Source of the DNA: Slackia exigua ATCC 700122
GTDB taxonomy: Bacteria; Actinomycetota; Coriobacteriia; Coriobacteriales; Eggerthellaceae
Assembly: GCF_000162875.1 (NCBI RefSeq)
Contig: NZ_GG700631.1
Coordinates: 4,264 to 47,210 of the forward strand
DNA length: 42,947 nucleotides
Reading direction: 5' to 3'
Both the position numbers and the translations under genes were made by a program. Below, piece by piece: positions 7,512 to 15,842 of this stretch. The notes under the pieces are model-generated. The model had not been told where the DNA came from, searched no databases, and saw nothing but the letters and a program-made list of their open reading frames with translations. Position 1 is the stretch's first letter, and every line of letters starts with the position of its first letter.

Positions 7512-9071
7512 TTGGTTCGCGAGGTACTGGAAGAGAGCCCCGCCGTCGGGTTTCGCCTCGCAGCCTTCCCCTGCTTCTCCCTCGCGTTCTTCGGCATCGG
7601 CTTGACGAGGCTTTGGTATCAATACAACCTCTATAACCTGCATTTCTCCGCAGACTCGGGCATCGCCACCGTCGCCGCGAACCTCATTCGCGTCGGCGTC
7701 ATCGTCGTTTTGCTCGTTATCGCGCGGAAGGCGGAGCTTTCGCAGAGGGCAAGGCGGATCCTCGTCTGGGGATCGATGGTCCTCATGACGCTCGCAAGCC
7801 TCTGCTACTTCGTCGAGCTGCATGTCGGAACGACCTCGTTCGAGTATCTGCGCTACGTATTCACAGGATTGGGTCTCGTCTGGGGCGCAGGCATGTGGAT
7901 GGATTTCTTCGACAGGCTGAAACCTTCCGAGGCGCTGCTGTACTGCGCGGGAGGACTTGCGCTCTCCTGTCTGCTCTCGCTTGTCGCAGGCTACCTCACG
8001 ACCGACGTCTTCGCGCTGTTCAACCTCTTCTTGCCGGCGCTCTGCGTGCTGGCTTGGCTCAGGGCCATGAAGGTGCTCGATCTCAGGGGCGATGCATCGC
8101 GCGCCCATCGTCCCTTCGACACGCTCTTCGAAGGAACCGAGAAAAGAGGCATCGCGCAGATCGTGGCAGCCCTCATGCTGTTCGCCTTCGCCTTGGGGAT
8201 GGGGCTCGGATACCCCGACGGCAGCCTGAGAGAGCTGAGCCAGACGATCCGCAGCGTTCACCAGCTGCTCGTGGTCGCAGCCGTCGCCCTGCTGCTGTGG
8301 TGGGCGCTCGTCAGGAAAGGCCGTTTCACGTTCGCCGCTTTCTGGTGGTTCATAAACGTGCTTATGATATTCAGCATCCTGCTGCTCATGAGCGATTGGG
8401 GGCCCTCGATCGACGCGAGCGCGTTCCTCCTCACGAACGCGATCAGCTTCTTCTACAGCTTCGTCTTCTTCACCTGCTATATGATCGGGCGTCATTCCGC
8501 ACGGCATCCCATGTACCTGCTGGGCATCGCCTACGGAGGAACGCTTCTTACGATGTCGCTCGGGCGCATCCTGGGATATGCGACCTACCAGATGCTGAGC
8601 GATTCGCTTCCCGTCGTGATAACCATGTCGATCGTTGTCGTCGCAGAGATGGTCATGGCGCTTCGGCCCGACATGCTGCACGGACGCGAGCTGTTCGGCA
8701 CGAAGGAAGAATGGTCTTGGGATACGGGCGGACGCGCCTCGATCGAACGCGACGGAAATGGGCATGAAGACGCGGGCGCCAAGGACGAGCGTGCACGGAG
8801 CGGAAACGACGGCATGGGCGTTCCCGCCGATAAGAGTATCGACGGGTCTCGGCCGCAGATCGCGAGGTTCGCCGATAGATTCGGGCTATCGGACACGGAA
8901 AGGCGCATCGTGACGCTGATGTCCCACGGCCGAAGCCGGAAGATCATCGCGTCGACGCTCGGGTATTCCCAGAACACCATCAGAAACTACACCCGCAACA
9001 TCTACGCGAAGGCCGGCGTGCATTCCAAGCAGGAGCTTCTCGATCTTCTGGATCCGGAAACCAGCGTATGA
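7512..9071 (+). CDS. LuxR-type regulator with N-terminal multi-pass membrane domain
   Basis: A 519-residue protein in which about 400 residues form around 12 hydrophobic segments (MFS-like sensor domain), followed by a charged linker (about 405-445) and a C-terminal LuxR helix-turn-helix (FGLSDTERRIVTLMSHGRS, SQNTIRNYTRNIYAKAGVHS, KQELLDLL). This architecture is abundant in Eggerthellaceae, often next to Tat flavoprotein genes, as here where it converges on the one ending at 9309. The start is TTG at 7512, preceded by AAGGGGGG. No phosphorylation domain is present, so ligand sensing through the membrane domain is inferred. Confidence 0.88.
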   Translation: MVREVLEESPAVGFRLAAFPCFSLAFFGIGLTRLWYQYNLYNLHFSADSGIATVAANLIRVGVIVVLLVIARKAELSQRARRILVWGSMVLMTLASLCYFVELHVGTTSFEYLRYVFTGLGLVWGAGMWMDFFDRLKPSEALLYCAGGLALSCLLSLVAGYLTTDVFALFNLFLPALCVLAWLRAMKVLDLRGDASRAHRPFDTLFEGTEKRGIAQIVAALMLFAFALGMGLGYPDGSLRELSQTIRSVHQLLVVAAVALLLWWALVRKGRFTFAAFWWFINVLMIFSILLLMSDWGPSIDASAFLLTNAISFFYSFVFFTCYMIGRHSARHPMYLLGIAYGGTLLTMSLGRILGYATYQMLSDSLPVVITMSIVVVAEMVMALRPDMLHGRELFGTKEEWSWDTGGRASIERDGNGHEDAGAKDERARSGNDGMGVPADKSIDGSRPQIARFADRFGLSDTERRIVTLMSHGRSRKIIASTLGYSQNTIRNYTRNIYAKAGVHSKQELLDLLDPETSV

Positions 9072-9199
9072 CCGCACGGCAGCGGGCTGAGATGCGATTT
9101 TTCGTGTCTCGAGCTGCATGAATCGACGGCAATACGCCGACAATGCATCCATGCGAGAGGAACGAAGATCCAAGCCGGAGGTGCATCGCGGCATGCAAA

Positions 9200-9231
9200 C
9201 CCCGCGCATCGAGAAAAGACGATGCGCGGGG
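9200..9231. terminator. Hairpin between convergent LuxR and flavoprotein genes
   Basis: CCCCGCGCATCG (9200-9211) and CGATGCGCGGGG (9220-9231) form a perfect 12-bp stem with an 8-base loop, between two converging genes. Neither flank has a long T-run; a bidirectional terminator is the best reading. Confidence 0.6.
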
Positions 9232-9308
9232 ACCGAATCAAGCGAATGCCGCCGATTTCGACGCGCCTCTCTGCGATCTTGGACGTACGTGCCCGTGATG
9301 TCGCGCGC

Positions 9309-11141
9309 CTAGGCGGTCGCGCCGGCGTATTCCGCGGCGTTCTTGCCCGCGTTGCGGCCGAAGGTCATGCAGTCGCAGATGGCGTTGCCGCCCAAGCGGT
9401 TCGAGCCGTGGATGCCGCCGGTGCATTCGCCGCAGGCATACAACCCTGCGATGGGATTTCCGCCGTCGTCGACCGCCTGGGATTCGACATTGATCTTGAT
9501 GCCGCCCATCGTGTGGTGCACGGTCGGCACCTTCCTGCAGGCATACCAGGGCCCTTCGGTCATCTGGGCGTCGGCCGTGTTGTCGGCCTTGAAACCGAAC
9601 TCGTCTTCCTGCGAGCCGTCGACGATGGCGTTGTAGGCGTCGATGGACGCCTTGAGCTTCGCGGGATCCATGCCCGTCGCCGCGGCAAGCTCTTCGAGCG
9701 TATCGGCTGCGACGATATGCTTCTGGGCAAGCATGTTCTCGATGGTGGCACCGTTGCGGTCGGGCGTGATCGGAGAAGGATAGCGCAAAACGTTCACGAC
9801 GACCCAGTACGTCGATTCGGGCTGGGCGAAGATGGCCTTGCAGAGCGCGTCGCGCGCCGCGCCTTCGCTCACGAACCGGTCGCCATCCTTGTTGACGAAG
9901 ATGCGATTGCGCCCTGACGTGCGAATATCCTCCATCAGGCCTGTACCGGGCGTTCCGCATGGATGCAGCTGGATGTCGGCCAGGCCGGTAAGCGCGGCGC
10001 CTGCCCCCTCGGCAAGCTTCAGGCCGTCGCCCTGCGCGCAGGGCTTGATATTGGTGCAGCCGATGCGGTCGTCAAGCACGACGTCCTTCCAAACCCCCGT
10101 ATTGACCTCCTGGCGATACGCGACATTCGCTCCGAAACCGCCCGTCGCGATGACGACCGCAGGAGCCTTCACGGTGACCTCCTTGCCGCTGCGATGCAGG
10201 CCCATAACGCCCGTCACGGCACCGCTCGCATCGGTGACGAGGGTCTGGGCGGCCGTCTCGTCGACGATCTGCACCGTGGCGCCGGTGTCTTCGATGTAGC
10301 GCTGGAACGCCCGGATATACGCATTGCCGTACGGGGTTGCCGGATAGTGGCTGCGCTGGCCGAGCGAGCCGGTGGCCGAACCGACCTCGTCTTTGAAGCG
10401 GACTCCGACCGATTCCATCCAATGGACCGAATCGAGCGCATTGTCCGTAAGGAAATGGACGAGCTCGGGGGTTCCCTCGTTATGCCCTCCTTCGAGGGTG
10501 GCTTCATAGAAGGTCTCGACCGAATCTTCGATGCCCTGCTTCTCCTGACGTTCGGGATCGACGGCGTTCAAAGCGCCTTCCGAGACGTTGGTCGATCCGC
10601 CGAGGATGCCGCATTTCTCCATGACGACGACGCGCGCGCCGGCCTGGGCGGCGGAAATGGCTGCGGCGAGGCCCGCCCCGCCTCCTCCGACGACGCAGAC
10701 GTCGGCCTCGTATTCATCCATGACGTCGTCGACCGGACCGGCCGCGGCCTCGAGCTCGGACGTGTCTCCGGCCTGCGACGCGCAATCCTTGACGCCCTGC
10801 AGGAGGGCCGCGCTCGTGATGCTCGCGCCCGTGACGGCATCGCATGCGAGCGACTGCGATTTCACGATCGCGTGGGAAAGCGTCCCGATCGCGCTTTTGC
10901 CCACGCCGAGCGATTCCTGACTGCCCGAGGCGTCGATGTCGCCCAACGCATGCTTCGTGAAGCTCACCTTCACCGTGAACGGAGCGTTATGCCCGCTCAC
11001 CTCCGCCGTATAGTCGCCCGGAACGTACCCCTCGAACCCGCCGGCGCCGGATGTTCCGCATCCGGCCGCGAGACCCATGGCGCCGGCTGCGCCGACGAGC
11101 GCCGATCCTTTCAAGAACGAACGCCTGCTGTACTCTGCCAT
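9309..11141 (-). CDS. Tat-exported FMN/FAD fumarate-reductase-like flavoprotein
   Basis: A 610-residue protein with a Tat signal (SRRSFLKG, 5-12, then a hydrophobic stretch ending in AAGC), an FMN-binding domain (about 40-120, with DAVTGASITS at 101-110 as probable covalent FMN site) and a flavocytochrome-c-type FAD domain (VVGGGGAGLAAA 150-161; ATGGFGAN 332-339). Active-site features of fumarate reductase/urocanate reductase-like enzymes are kept: Arg430 in EGAARDALCKAI, the VHHTMGGIKI block (541-550) and RLGGNAICDCMTFGRNAG (582-599). It has no haem domain, so electrons must come from another membrane partner, probably via FMN. It probably reduces an enoate-type acceptor outside the membrane; the substrate is unknown. 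Confidence 0.88.
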   Translation of the reverse strand: MAEYSRRSFLKGSALVGAAGAMGLAAGCGTSGAGGFEGYVPGDYTAEVSGHNAPFTVKVSFTKHALGDIDASGSQESLGVGKSAIGTLSHAIVKSQSLACDAVTGASITSAALLQGVKDCASQAGDTSELEAAAGPVDDVMDEYEADVCVVGGGGAGLAAAISAAQAGARVVVMEKCGILGGSTNVSEGALNAVDPERQEKQGIEDSVETFYEATLEGGHNEGTPELVHFLTDNALDSVHWMESVGVRFKDEVGSATGSLGQRSHYPATPYGNAYIRAFQRYIEDTGATVQIVDETAAQTLVTDASGAVTGVMGLHRSGKEVTVKAPAVVIATGGFGANVAYRQEVNTGVWKDVVLDDRIGCTNIKPCAQGDGLKLAEGAGAALTGLADIQLHPCGTPGTGLMEDIRTSGRNRIFVNKDGDRFVSEGAARDALCKAIFAQPESTYWVVVNVLRYPSPITPDRNGATIENMLAQKHIVAADTLEELAAATGMDPAKLKASIDAYNAIVDGSQEDEFGFKADNTADAQMTEGPWYACRKVPTVHHTMGGIKINVESQAVDDGGNPIAGLYACGECTGGIHGSNRLGGNAICDCMTFGRNAGKNAAEYAGATA

Positions 11142-11294
11142 GCTTCATCCCTTCCCTTCGAAGAAAACCGGTCCGTCGTCGCGATGCGCGAAGCGGCGGA
11201 CAGACGCCCGGGATTCCCTCTGCCCGAGCGCATGCCCTCGAAGGTAGCGGCGTCATGCGGGAAGAAACAGGCCCAAAGAGGCTCTTCCCTTCGT

Positions 11295-11321
11295 CCAAAA
11301 TGTACCTACTTGGTATTTTCC
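11295..11321. promoter_or_regulatory. Imperfect inverted repeat in a divergent promoter region
   Basis: CCAAAATGTACC and GGTATTTTCC flank a 5-base centre and form an imperfect dyad in an A/T-rich patch between the divergent flavoprotein (minus) and M20 peptidase (plus) genes. It could be an operator or promoter core; only position and symmetry support this. Confidence 0.3.
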
Positions 11322-11429
11322 CTGATTGAAACGTCCCGTCGAAACCTTGACGCGCGATCGGCGCAGCGGCGCCGACGCGCGCATCGTGATAGGATGCCTT
11401 CATCGGCCCTCGTGCGAGAAGGTGGTTCC

Positions 11430-12881
11430 ATGCTCATCGTTTTCATCATCCTCGCCGTCATCGCGGCCTTCGCTGCGATCCTGCTCGTCAACGCCGCGCG
11501 CGTGAAGCCCACGCCCGCGCGCCATGCGCTGCCGCCGACCGCGGCGCGCGGCTCTGATGCGGCGGTCGAACGCTTCCGCGAGATGCTGCGCATCCCCACC
11601 GTATGGGATCGCGAGAACCCGCACGCCGACCACGAGCCCTTCGATCGGTTCGTTCCGCGCATGCGCGAGCTGTATCCGCGGGTCTTCGGGCAGCTCGAGC
11701 TCGAGATGGTCAACACCTACGGCATCCTGCTCGCATGGAAAGGCACCGATCCCGAGCTTGCTCCCGTGGTGCTCATGGCCCACCATGACGTGGTCTCCGC
11801 CGATCCGGCCGGCTGGACGCACGATCCCTTCGCCGCCGACATAGAGGACGGGCGCATCTGGGCACGCGGTTCGGTCGACAACAAGGCGCTTCTCGCCTGC
11901 CTCTACGAATCGACCGAGATGCTGCTGTCCGAAGGTCACGTCCCGAAACGCACCATCTTTCTCTGGTCGTCGAACTGCGAGGAAGACAATGGCGACACCA
12001 CGCCCCTCGTCGTCGAGCTCTTCAAGGAACGCGGCATCCATCCCGCCCTGGTGCTGGACGAGGGCGGCGCCGTCATTGACAATGCGCCGCTGGGCGTGGA
12101 AAACGAATTCGCCATCGTCGGCTTGTCGGAAAAAGGCATCCTGAACGCTTTCATCACCGTGGAGGCGGATGGCGGGCATGCCTCCACGCCTTCGCCGAAC
12201 GACTCGACGGCACGGCTCGTGGCGGGGCTGAACCGCATCCGGACGAACCCGCACCCCTTCCGCATGTCGTCCGTGCTCGATGCCATGCTGCGCGAGCTCG
12301 CAGCTTATGCAGGCTTCGGATACAGGCTCGTCTTCGGCAATCTCTGGCTCTTCCGACCCTTGGTCGTGCGCATGCTGAAAAACGATCCTGAAACCGCCGC
12401 CATGCTGCATACGACGACCGCCATCACCGAGCTTGAAGGGGCGCCCGCCGCGAACATCATTCCCCGCCGGGCGAACGCGACGGTGAACATGCGCATCGAT
12501 CCGCGCGACACGCCCGAGGCGGCGCTCGCGCGCGTCCGGGAAGCCTTCGAAGGCGACGTCGCCATCCGAACGCGCGACGGCATCGCGCCTTCGCCGATAT
12601 CGCCCGGTCCGGGAGACGCGGCCTACGAGTACATCCGCGATATCGTGCATGCGGCCTACCCCGATGCCGGTATGGCTCCTTACATCCAGGTCAGCAGTTC
12701 GGATGCCCGGCATTTCCATCGCGCGTTCCCGCGCGTCTACCGGTTCGCGGGCATACTGTTCCGCGGCGACCAGCGCACGCGCATCCATGGGCAGGACGAG
12801 AACCTCGACGTGGAAAGCTTCAAGCGCGGCGTCGGCTTCTACTACGAGTTCATCCGCAATCTGGATAGGTTCGGTGAGTAG
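11430..12881 (+). CDS. Membrane-anchored M20 family metallopeptidase (PM20D1/CPS1-like)
   Basis: A 483-residue M20 dizinc hydrolase with an N-terminal membrane helix (1-21). Metal-site motifs are His118-x-Asp120 in VLMAHHDVV, bridging Asp150 in RGSVDNK, the Glu184-Glu185 pair in SNCEEDNGD that holds the catalytic base, Asp210 in LVLDEGG, and a C-terminal RIHGQDENLD histidine. The mid dimerisation domain begins near KGILNAFITVEADGGHAS. The overall layout is that of carboxypeptidase S/PM20D1-like enzymes that cleave or form N-acyl amino acids or peptides. ATG 11430 follows GAGAAGGTGG; the frame is open further upstream, but that part is antisense to the flavoprotein gene. The next gene, an MFS transporter, starts one base after the stop, suggesting hydrolysis coupled to transport. 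Confidence 0.88.
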   Translation: MLIVFIILAVIAAFAAILLVNAARVKPTPARHALPPTAARGSDAAVERFREMLRIPTVWDRENPHADHEPFDRFVPRMRELYPRVFGQLELEMVNTYGILLAWKGTDPELAPVVLMAHHDVVSADPAGWTHDPFAADIEDGRIWARGSVDNKALLACLYESTEMLLSEGHVPKRTIFLWSSNCEEDNGDTTPLVVELFKERGIHPALVLDEGGAVIDNAPLGVENEFAIVGLSEKGILNAFITVEADGGHASTPSPNDSTARLVAGLNRIRTNPHPFRMSSVLDAMLRELAAYAGFGYRLVFGNLWLFRPLVVRMLKNDPETAAMLHTTTAITELEGAPAANIIPRRANATVNMRIDPRDTPEAALARVREAFEGDVAIRTRDGIAPSPISPGPGDAAYEYIRDIVHAAYPDAGMAPYIQVSSSDARHFHRAFPRVYRFAGILFRGDQRTRIHGQDENLDVESFKRGVGFYYEFIRNLDRFGE

Positions 12882-12882
12882 C

Positions 12883-14241
12883 ATGCGGGGCGAATCGGCA
12901 CGCGAGGAAAGGCCCGGCCGCAGGCGCCCGTTCTACGGCTGGTGGATCGTGGCGGGCGGGTTCCTGCTCATGGCCACCTGCTATACGGTCTTCGTGAACT
13001 GCATCCCCCTCTTCCAACCGCGCATCGTAGAGGACCTGGGCATACGCGTCGGACAGTTCAATACCGGCGTATCGCTCTGCACGGTGGTGGCCGTGTTCGC
13101 ATCGCTTGCCATAGGGCGCCTCATCGATCTGACGGACGTGCGCATCCTCGGCACGTTCACCGTGCTCGTCGCCTTCGCGACGCTGCTCGGCTTCTCGGCG
13201 GCTACGCAGCTCTGGCACCTCTATGCGCTCTGCATCCTGGCCGGCATGGTGGTCGTGGCAGGCACGCGCCTGCTTGCGAGCGTGGTCATCGCGAACTGGT
13301 TCACGCTCAAGCGCGGGCTCGCCGTCTCGATCGCGCTGTCGGGTTCGGGCGTGGGCGGCGTGGTCCTCTCCCCCGTGACGACGATGCTCATCGAGCAGAC
13401 CGGATGGCGCGCCGCCTTCGCGACGCTCGCCTTCGTCTGCCTCGCGCTCGGGCTTCCCCTCGTGCTGGCATGCTTCCGCAATAAACCGAGCGACAAGGGG
13501 CTGGAACCCTACGGAGCCGGTCAGGTGGAGAAGACCAAGGTCGACCGCTCTCCCGATGTGCCCGTGCGCATCGCGCTCGGATGGAAGGCCCTGCGTCGCA
13601 GCGGCGCGTTCTGGATCATGGTCCTCGGCTTCGTGATGATGGGCATCGACAACGGCGCGATCATCACAAACTCGATCTCCAACATGACCTCCGTCAACCT
13701 GAACGGCGTCGACGTGGTGACGGGCGGGCACGATCCGCAATGGGCGGGAAACGTCTGGGCGTTCTATCTTGCCTGCGTCATCGCGTTCAAGATCCTGCTC
13801 GGACACATCTACGACCGCTGGGGCATGCGCGCAGGCACCGTTCTAGGCACGATCGCGTCTCTTGCCGCCGCCGTTGCCCTCTGCTTCCCGCAGACCGATG
13901 CCGGTCCCATCCTGGCCTGCCTGTTCTTCGGGTTCGGCACCTGCATGGGCACGGTGGCGCCGCCCATCCTCACGGTCAAGGAATTCGGCAAGGCCGACCT
14001 CGGCACCGTGGTCGGCATCGTCACCGCCTTCGAGATGTTCGGTGCGGCGGTCGGGGCCGTGGCGTCGGGCATGCTCTTCGATGCGTACCTCAGCTTCACC
14101 CCGGCCTGGATCATGGTCATGGGAGCGACCCTCGTCATGGGAACGGCGCTTCTCTGGTCGATCCGTGCATCGCGCACGCTCGTGGAACGTGCGACTGCCG
14201 AAGGCGCGCCGCTTCTCGTCGAAGACGAAGGAAGGGACTGA
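12883..14241 (+). CDS. MFS transporter, oxalate/formate-antiporter-like (OFA) family
   Basis: A 452-residue protein with 12 predicted membrane helices. It opens with RRPFYGWWIVAGGFLL, typical of the OFA/monocarboxylate branch of the major facilitator superfamily, and carries an NWFTLKRGLAVSIALSGSGVGG block in helix 4-5 and HIYDRWGMRAG between helices 8 and 9. It begins one base after the M20 stop; an overlapping GTG at 12874 behind GGATAGG is an alternative start. Co-transcription with the peptidase suggests uptake or export of the peptidase substrate or product, but the substrate is not determinable. Confidence 0.85.
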   Translation: MRGESAREERPGRRRPFYGWWIVAGGFLLMATCYTVFVNCIPLFQPRIVEDLGIRVGQFNTGVSLCTVVAVFASLAIGRLIDLTDVRILGTFTVLVAFATLLGFSAATQLWHLYALCILAGMVVVAGTRLLASVVIANWFTLKRGLAVSIALSGSGVGGVVLSPVTTMLIEQTGWRAAFATLAFVCLALGLPLVLACFRNKPSDKGLEPYGAGQVEKTKVDRSPDVPVRIALGWKALRRSGAFWIMVLGFVMMGIDNGAIITNSISNMTSVNLNGVDVVTGGHDPQWAGNVWAFYLACVIAFKILLGHIYDRWGMRAGTVLGTIASLAAAVALCFPQTDAGPILACLFFGFGTCMGTVAPPILTVKEFGKADLGTVVGIVTAFEMFGAAVGAVASGMLFDAYLSFTPAWIMVMGATLVMGTALLWSIRASRTLVERATAEGAPLLVEDEGRD

Positions 14242-14295
14242 AGCAGGAAGGGCCGATCAGACGAGGAATCTGAGCCGGAAAGGAGCCGAGGACCC

Positions 14296-15141
14296 ATGCG
14301 ACGCACGACGACGGCCGCGCTGAAGCGCACGTTTTTCTGCTTCACGCTCTGCCTCGCCCTCCTTGCCGCGGGGTGCGCATGGGGGCCTTCGCAGACGCAG
14401 GAGCCATCGCGCGAATACGGAGTGTTCCTCGGCATCAACGCGACCGATATGGAACGGCTCGAAGGATACGACCTCGTCGTGATCGAACCCTCCGAATTCC
14501 AGGCGGAGCAGATCGAAGCGATGCATGCCGCCGGCCAGACGGTCTACGGCTACCTCAACATAGGGGCCATCGAGACATATCGGCCCTATTACGGCCGATT
14601 CCAGGGCATAACCCAAGGCGTCTACGAAGATTGGCCCGATGAGCGCTGGGTGGACGTGACATCGCCTGAATGGCAGGAATTCATCGTCGACGACCTGGGC
14701 AAGACATACGCCGACATGGGTCTGGACGGTTTCTTCCTGGACAATGCCGACGTCTATCATCACTACCCTTCGGAGGACGTGTTCGAAGGGCTGCGCCTCA
14801 TCATGAAGGGGCTCAAGGAATACGGCCTGCCCCTTGTCGTCAACGGCGGCGACGACTTCGTCCTACGGTGCATCGACGAAGGCGCCGCACCGGGGCTCTT
14901 CGACGGAATCAACCAGGAGACGGTCTTCACCCGCATCGATTTCGAACAGGGAACCTACGGCGTGCAGACGAAAGAAGAAAATGCCTATTGGAAGGATTAC
15001 CTCGCCACCGTCAAGGACAGCGGCCTTTCCGTCTACCTCTTGGAATACGGAGCCGACCGACGGCTTGCGAAGCGCATAGACGCATATTGCCGGGAACACG
15101 GCTTCCTCTGGTACGATGCGGAAGGCCTTGCGCTGCAGTAA
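14296..15141 (+). CDS. GH114/TM1410-like glycoside hydrolase lipoprotein
   Basis: A 281-residue lipoprotein with signal peptide and lipobox LAAGC (Cys27). The mature part is a TIM-barrel of the endo-alpha-1,4-polygalactosaminidase (GH114) superfamily: VVIEPSEF, VYGYLNIGAIETYRPYY, DGFFLDNADVY (with Asp149, probable catalytic) and INQETVFT (Glu208, probable second acid). GH114 enzymes attack galactosamine-containing exopolysaccharides. It starts 54 bases after the MFS gene with AAAGGAG upstream and may be read together with it. A surface polysaccharide-degrading role is inferred from the family. Confidence 0.8.
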   Translation: MRRTTTAALKRTFFCFTLCLALLAAGCAWGPSQTQEPSREYGVFLGINATDMERLEGYDLVVIEPSEFQAEQIEAMHAAGQTVYGYLNIGAIETYRPYYGRFQGITQGVYEDWPDERWVDVTSPEWQEFIVDDLGKTYADMGLDGFFLDNADVYHHYPSEDVFEGLRLIMKGLKEYGLPLVVNGGDDFVLRCIDEGAAPGLFDGINQETVFTRIDFEQGTYGVQTKEENAYWKDYLATVKDSGLSVYLLEYGADRRLAKRIDAYCREHGFLWYDAEGLALQ

Positions 15142-15182
15142 GGATGTCGCCGAGACCCGGAGCGCAACCGCCCCCTTGTCGC

Positions 15183-15584
15183 CTACGCCTTTTCGGCGGG
15201 AATCGTCTTTATGGCGAAGACGAAATACAGCACGTGGATAACCCAGATCGCCCCGAGGATCATGCGCCCGATCGCAACGCCGTTCATAAGCACGAAGGCG
15301 ACGCCCATCACAAGAGTCACGCTCGCCATGATGCTCAGCTTGGTCTTCATGGTCATGGACTTCGATCGCACGAAGCTCGCCAGATGCTTTTCGTACAGGC
15401 TCGTCCCTAAAAACCAGGCATGCAGGCGCTCGGAACCTTTCGCGAAGCAGAACGCGGTCGCAAGGTAGAACGGCACGGTGGGAATGAACGGCAGGAAGAT
15501 GCCGATCGTGCCCAGGGCGAGGCAGATCGTCGCCAGTCCGACCCAGAACGCCTTGGTTAGCCTTCTCACGTCTCCCGCCTTCAT
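15183..15584 (-). CDS. YbaN family (DUF454) inner membrane protein
   Basis: A 133-residue protein with four hydrophobic segments. The N-terminal block LGTIGIFLPFIPTVPFYLATAFCFAKGSERLHAWF (24-58) is the DUF454/YbaN signature, followed by EKHLASFVRSKSMTMKTK. Function is unknown in the family. It is convergent with the GH114-like gene, 41 bases away. ATG 15584 has no clear ribosome site, whereas a GTG at codon 6 follows GGCGGGAG at close range, so the start may be five residues downstream. Confidence 0.85.
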   Translation of the reverse strand: MKAGDVRRLTKAFWVGLATICLALGTIGIFLPFIPTVPFYLATAFCFAKGSERLHAWFLGTSLYEKHLASFVRSKSMTMKTKLSIMASVTLVMGVAFVLMNGVAIGRMILGAIWVIHVLYFVFAIKTIPAEKA

Positions 15585-15704
15585 CGTCCGATGACGCGTC
15601 CGGTGGACGCAGACACATTCAATAGATAGATGCGGGTAACTTTATCACAGCCCTTCGGTTTGCACCTGCGCCACTGCGTTATGCGGACATTACAAAATAT
15701 CCTA

Positions 15705-15754
15705 TTGCTTTATGTTCGCTAAGGTAGTAGATTAGGACATAACCTAATATTAGG
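15705..15754 (+). promoter_or_regulatory. Arginine operon promoter with ATTAGG operator
   Basis: TTGCTT (15705-15710), 17 bases, TAGATT (15728-15733) form a candidate promoter for the antiporter-deiminase genes. From the -10 onward come three ATTAGG half-sites: ATTAGG at 15731-15736, CCTAAT (inverted) at 15743-15748, and ATTAGG at 15749-15754. The last two make the perfect palindrome CCTAATATTAGG. A protein bound here would cover the -10 and start site, so repression is the simplest reading. The ArsR-type regulator at 20019 is a candidate binder. Confidence 0.5.
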
Positions 15755-15842
15755 ATGTATCGAAACCACGGAGGAACACGCCGGCAAAACAGAAGAGACG
15801 CGCCTCGCAACAAGGAACCATGACTGCGTTCAAGGAGAGGCA

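Noticed and set aside
9963-11429. Long upstream extension of the M20 peptidase frame
   Set aside because: Runs antisense through the flavoprotein gene; the N-terminal membrane helix and ribosome site support ATG 11430.
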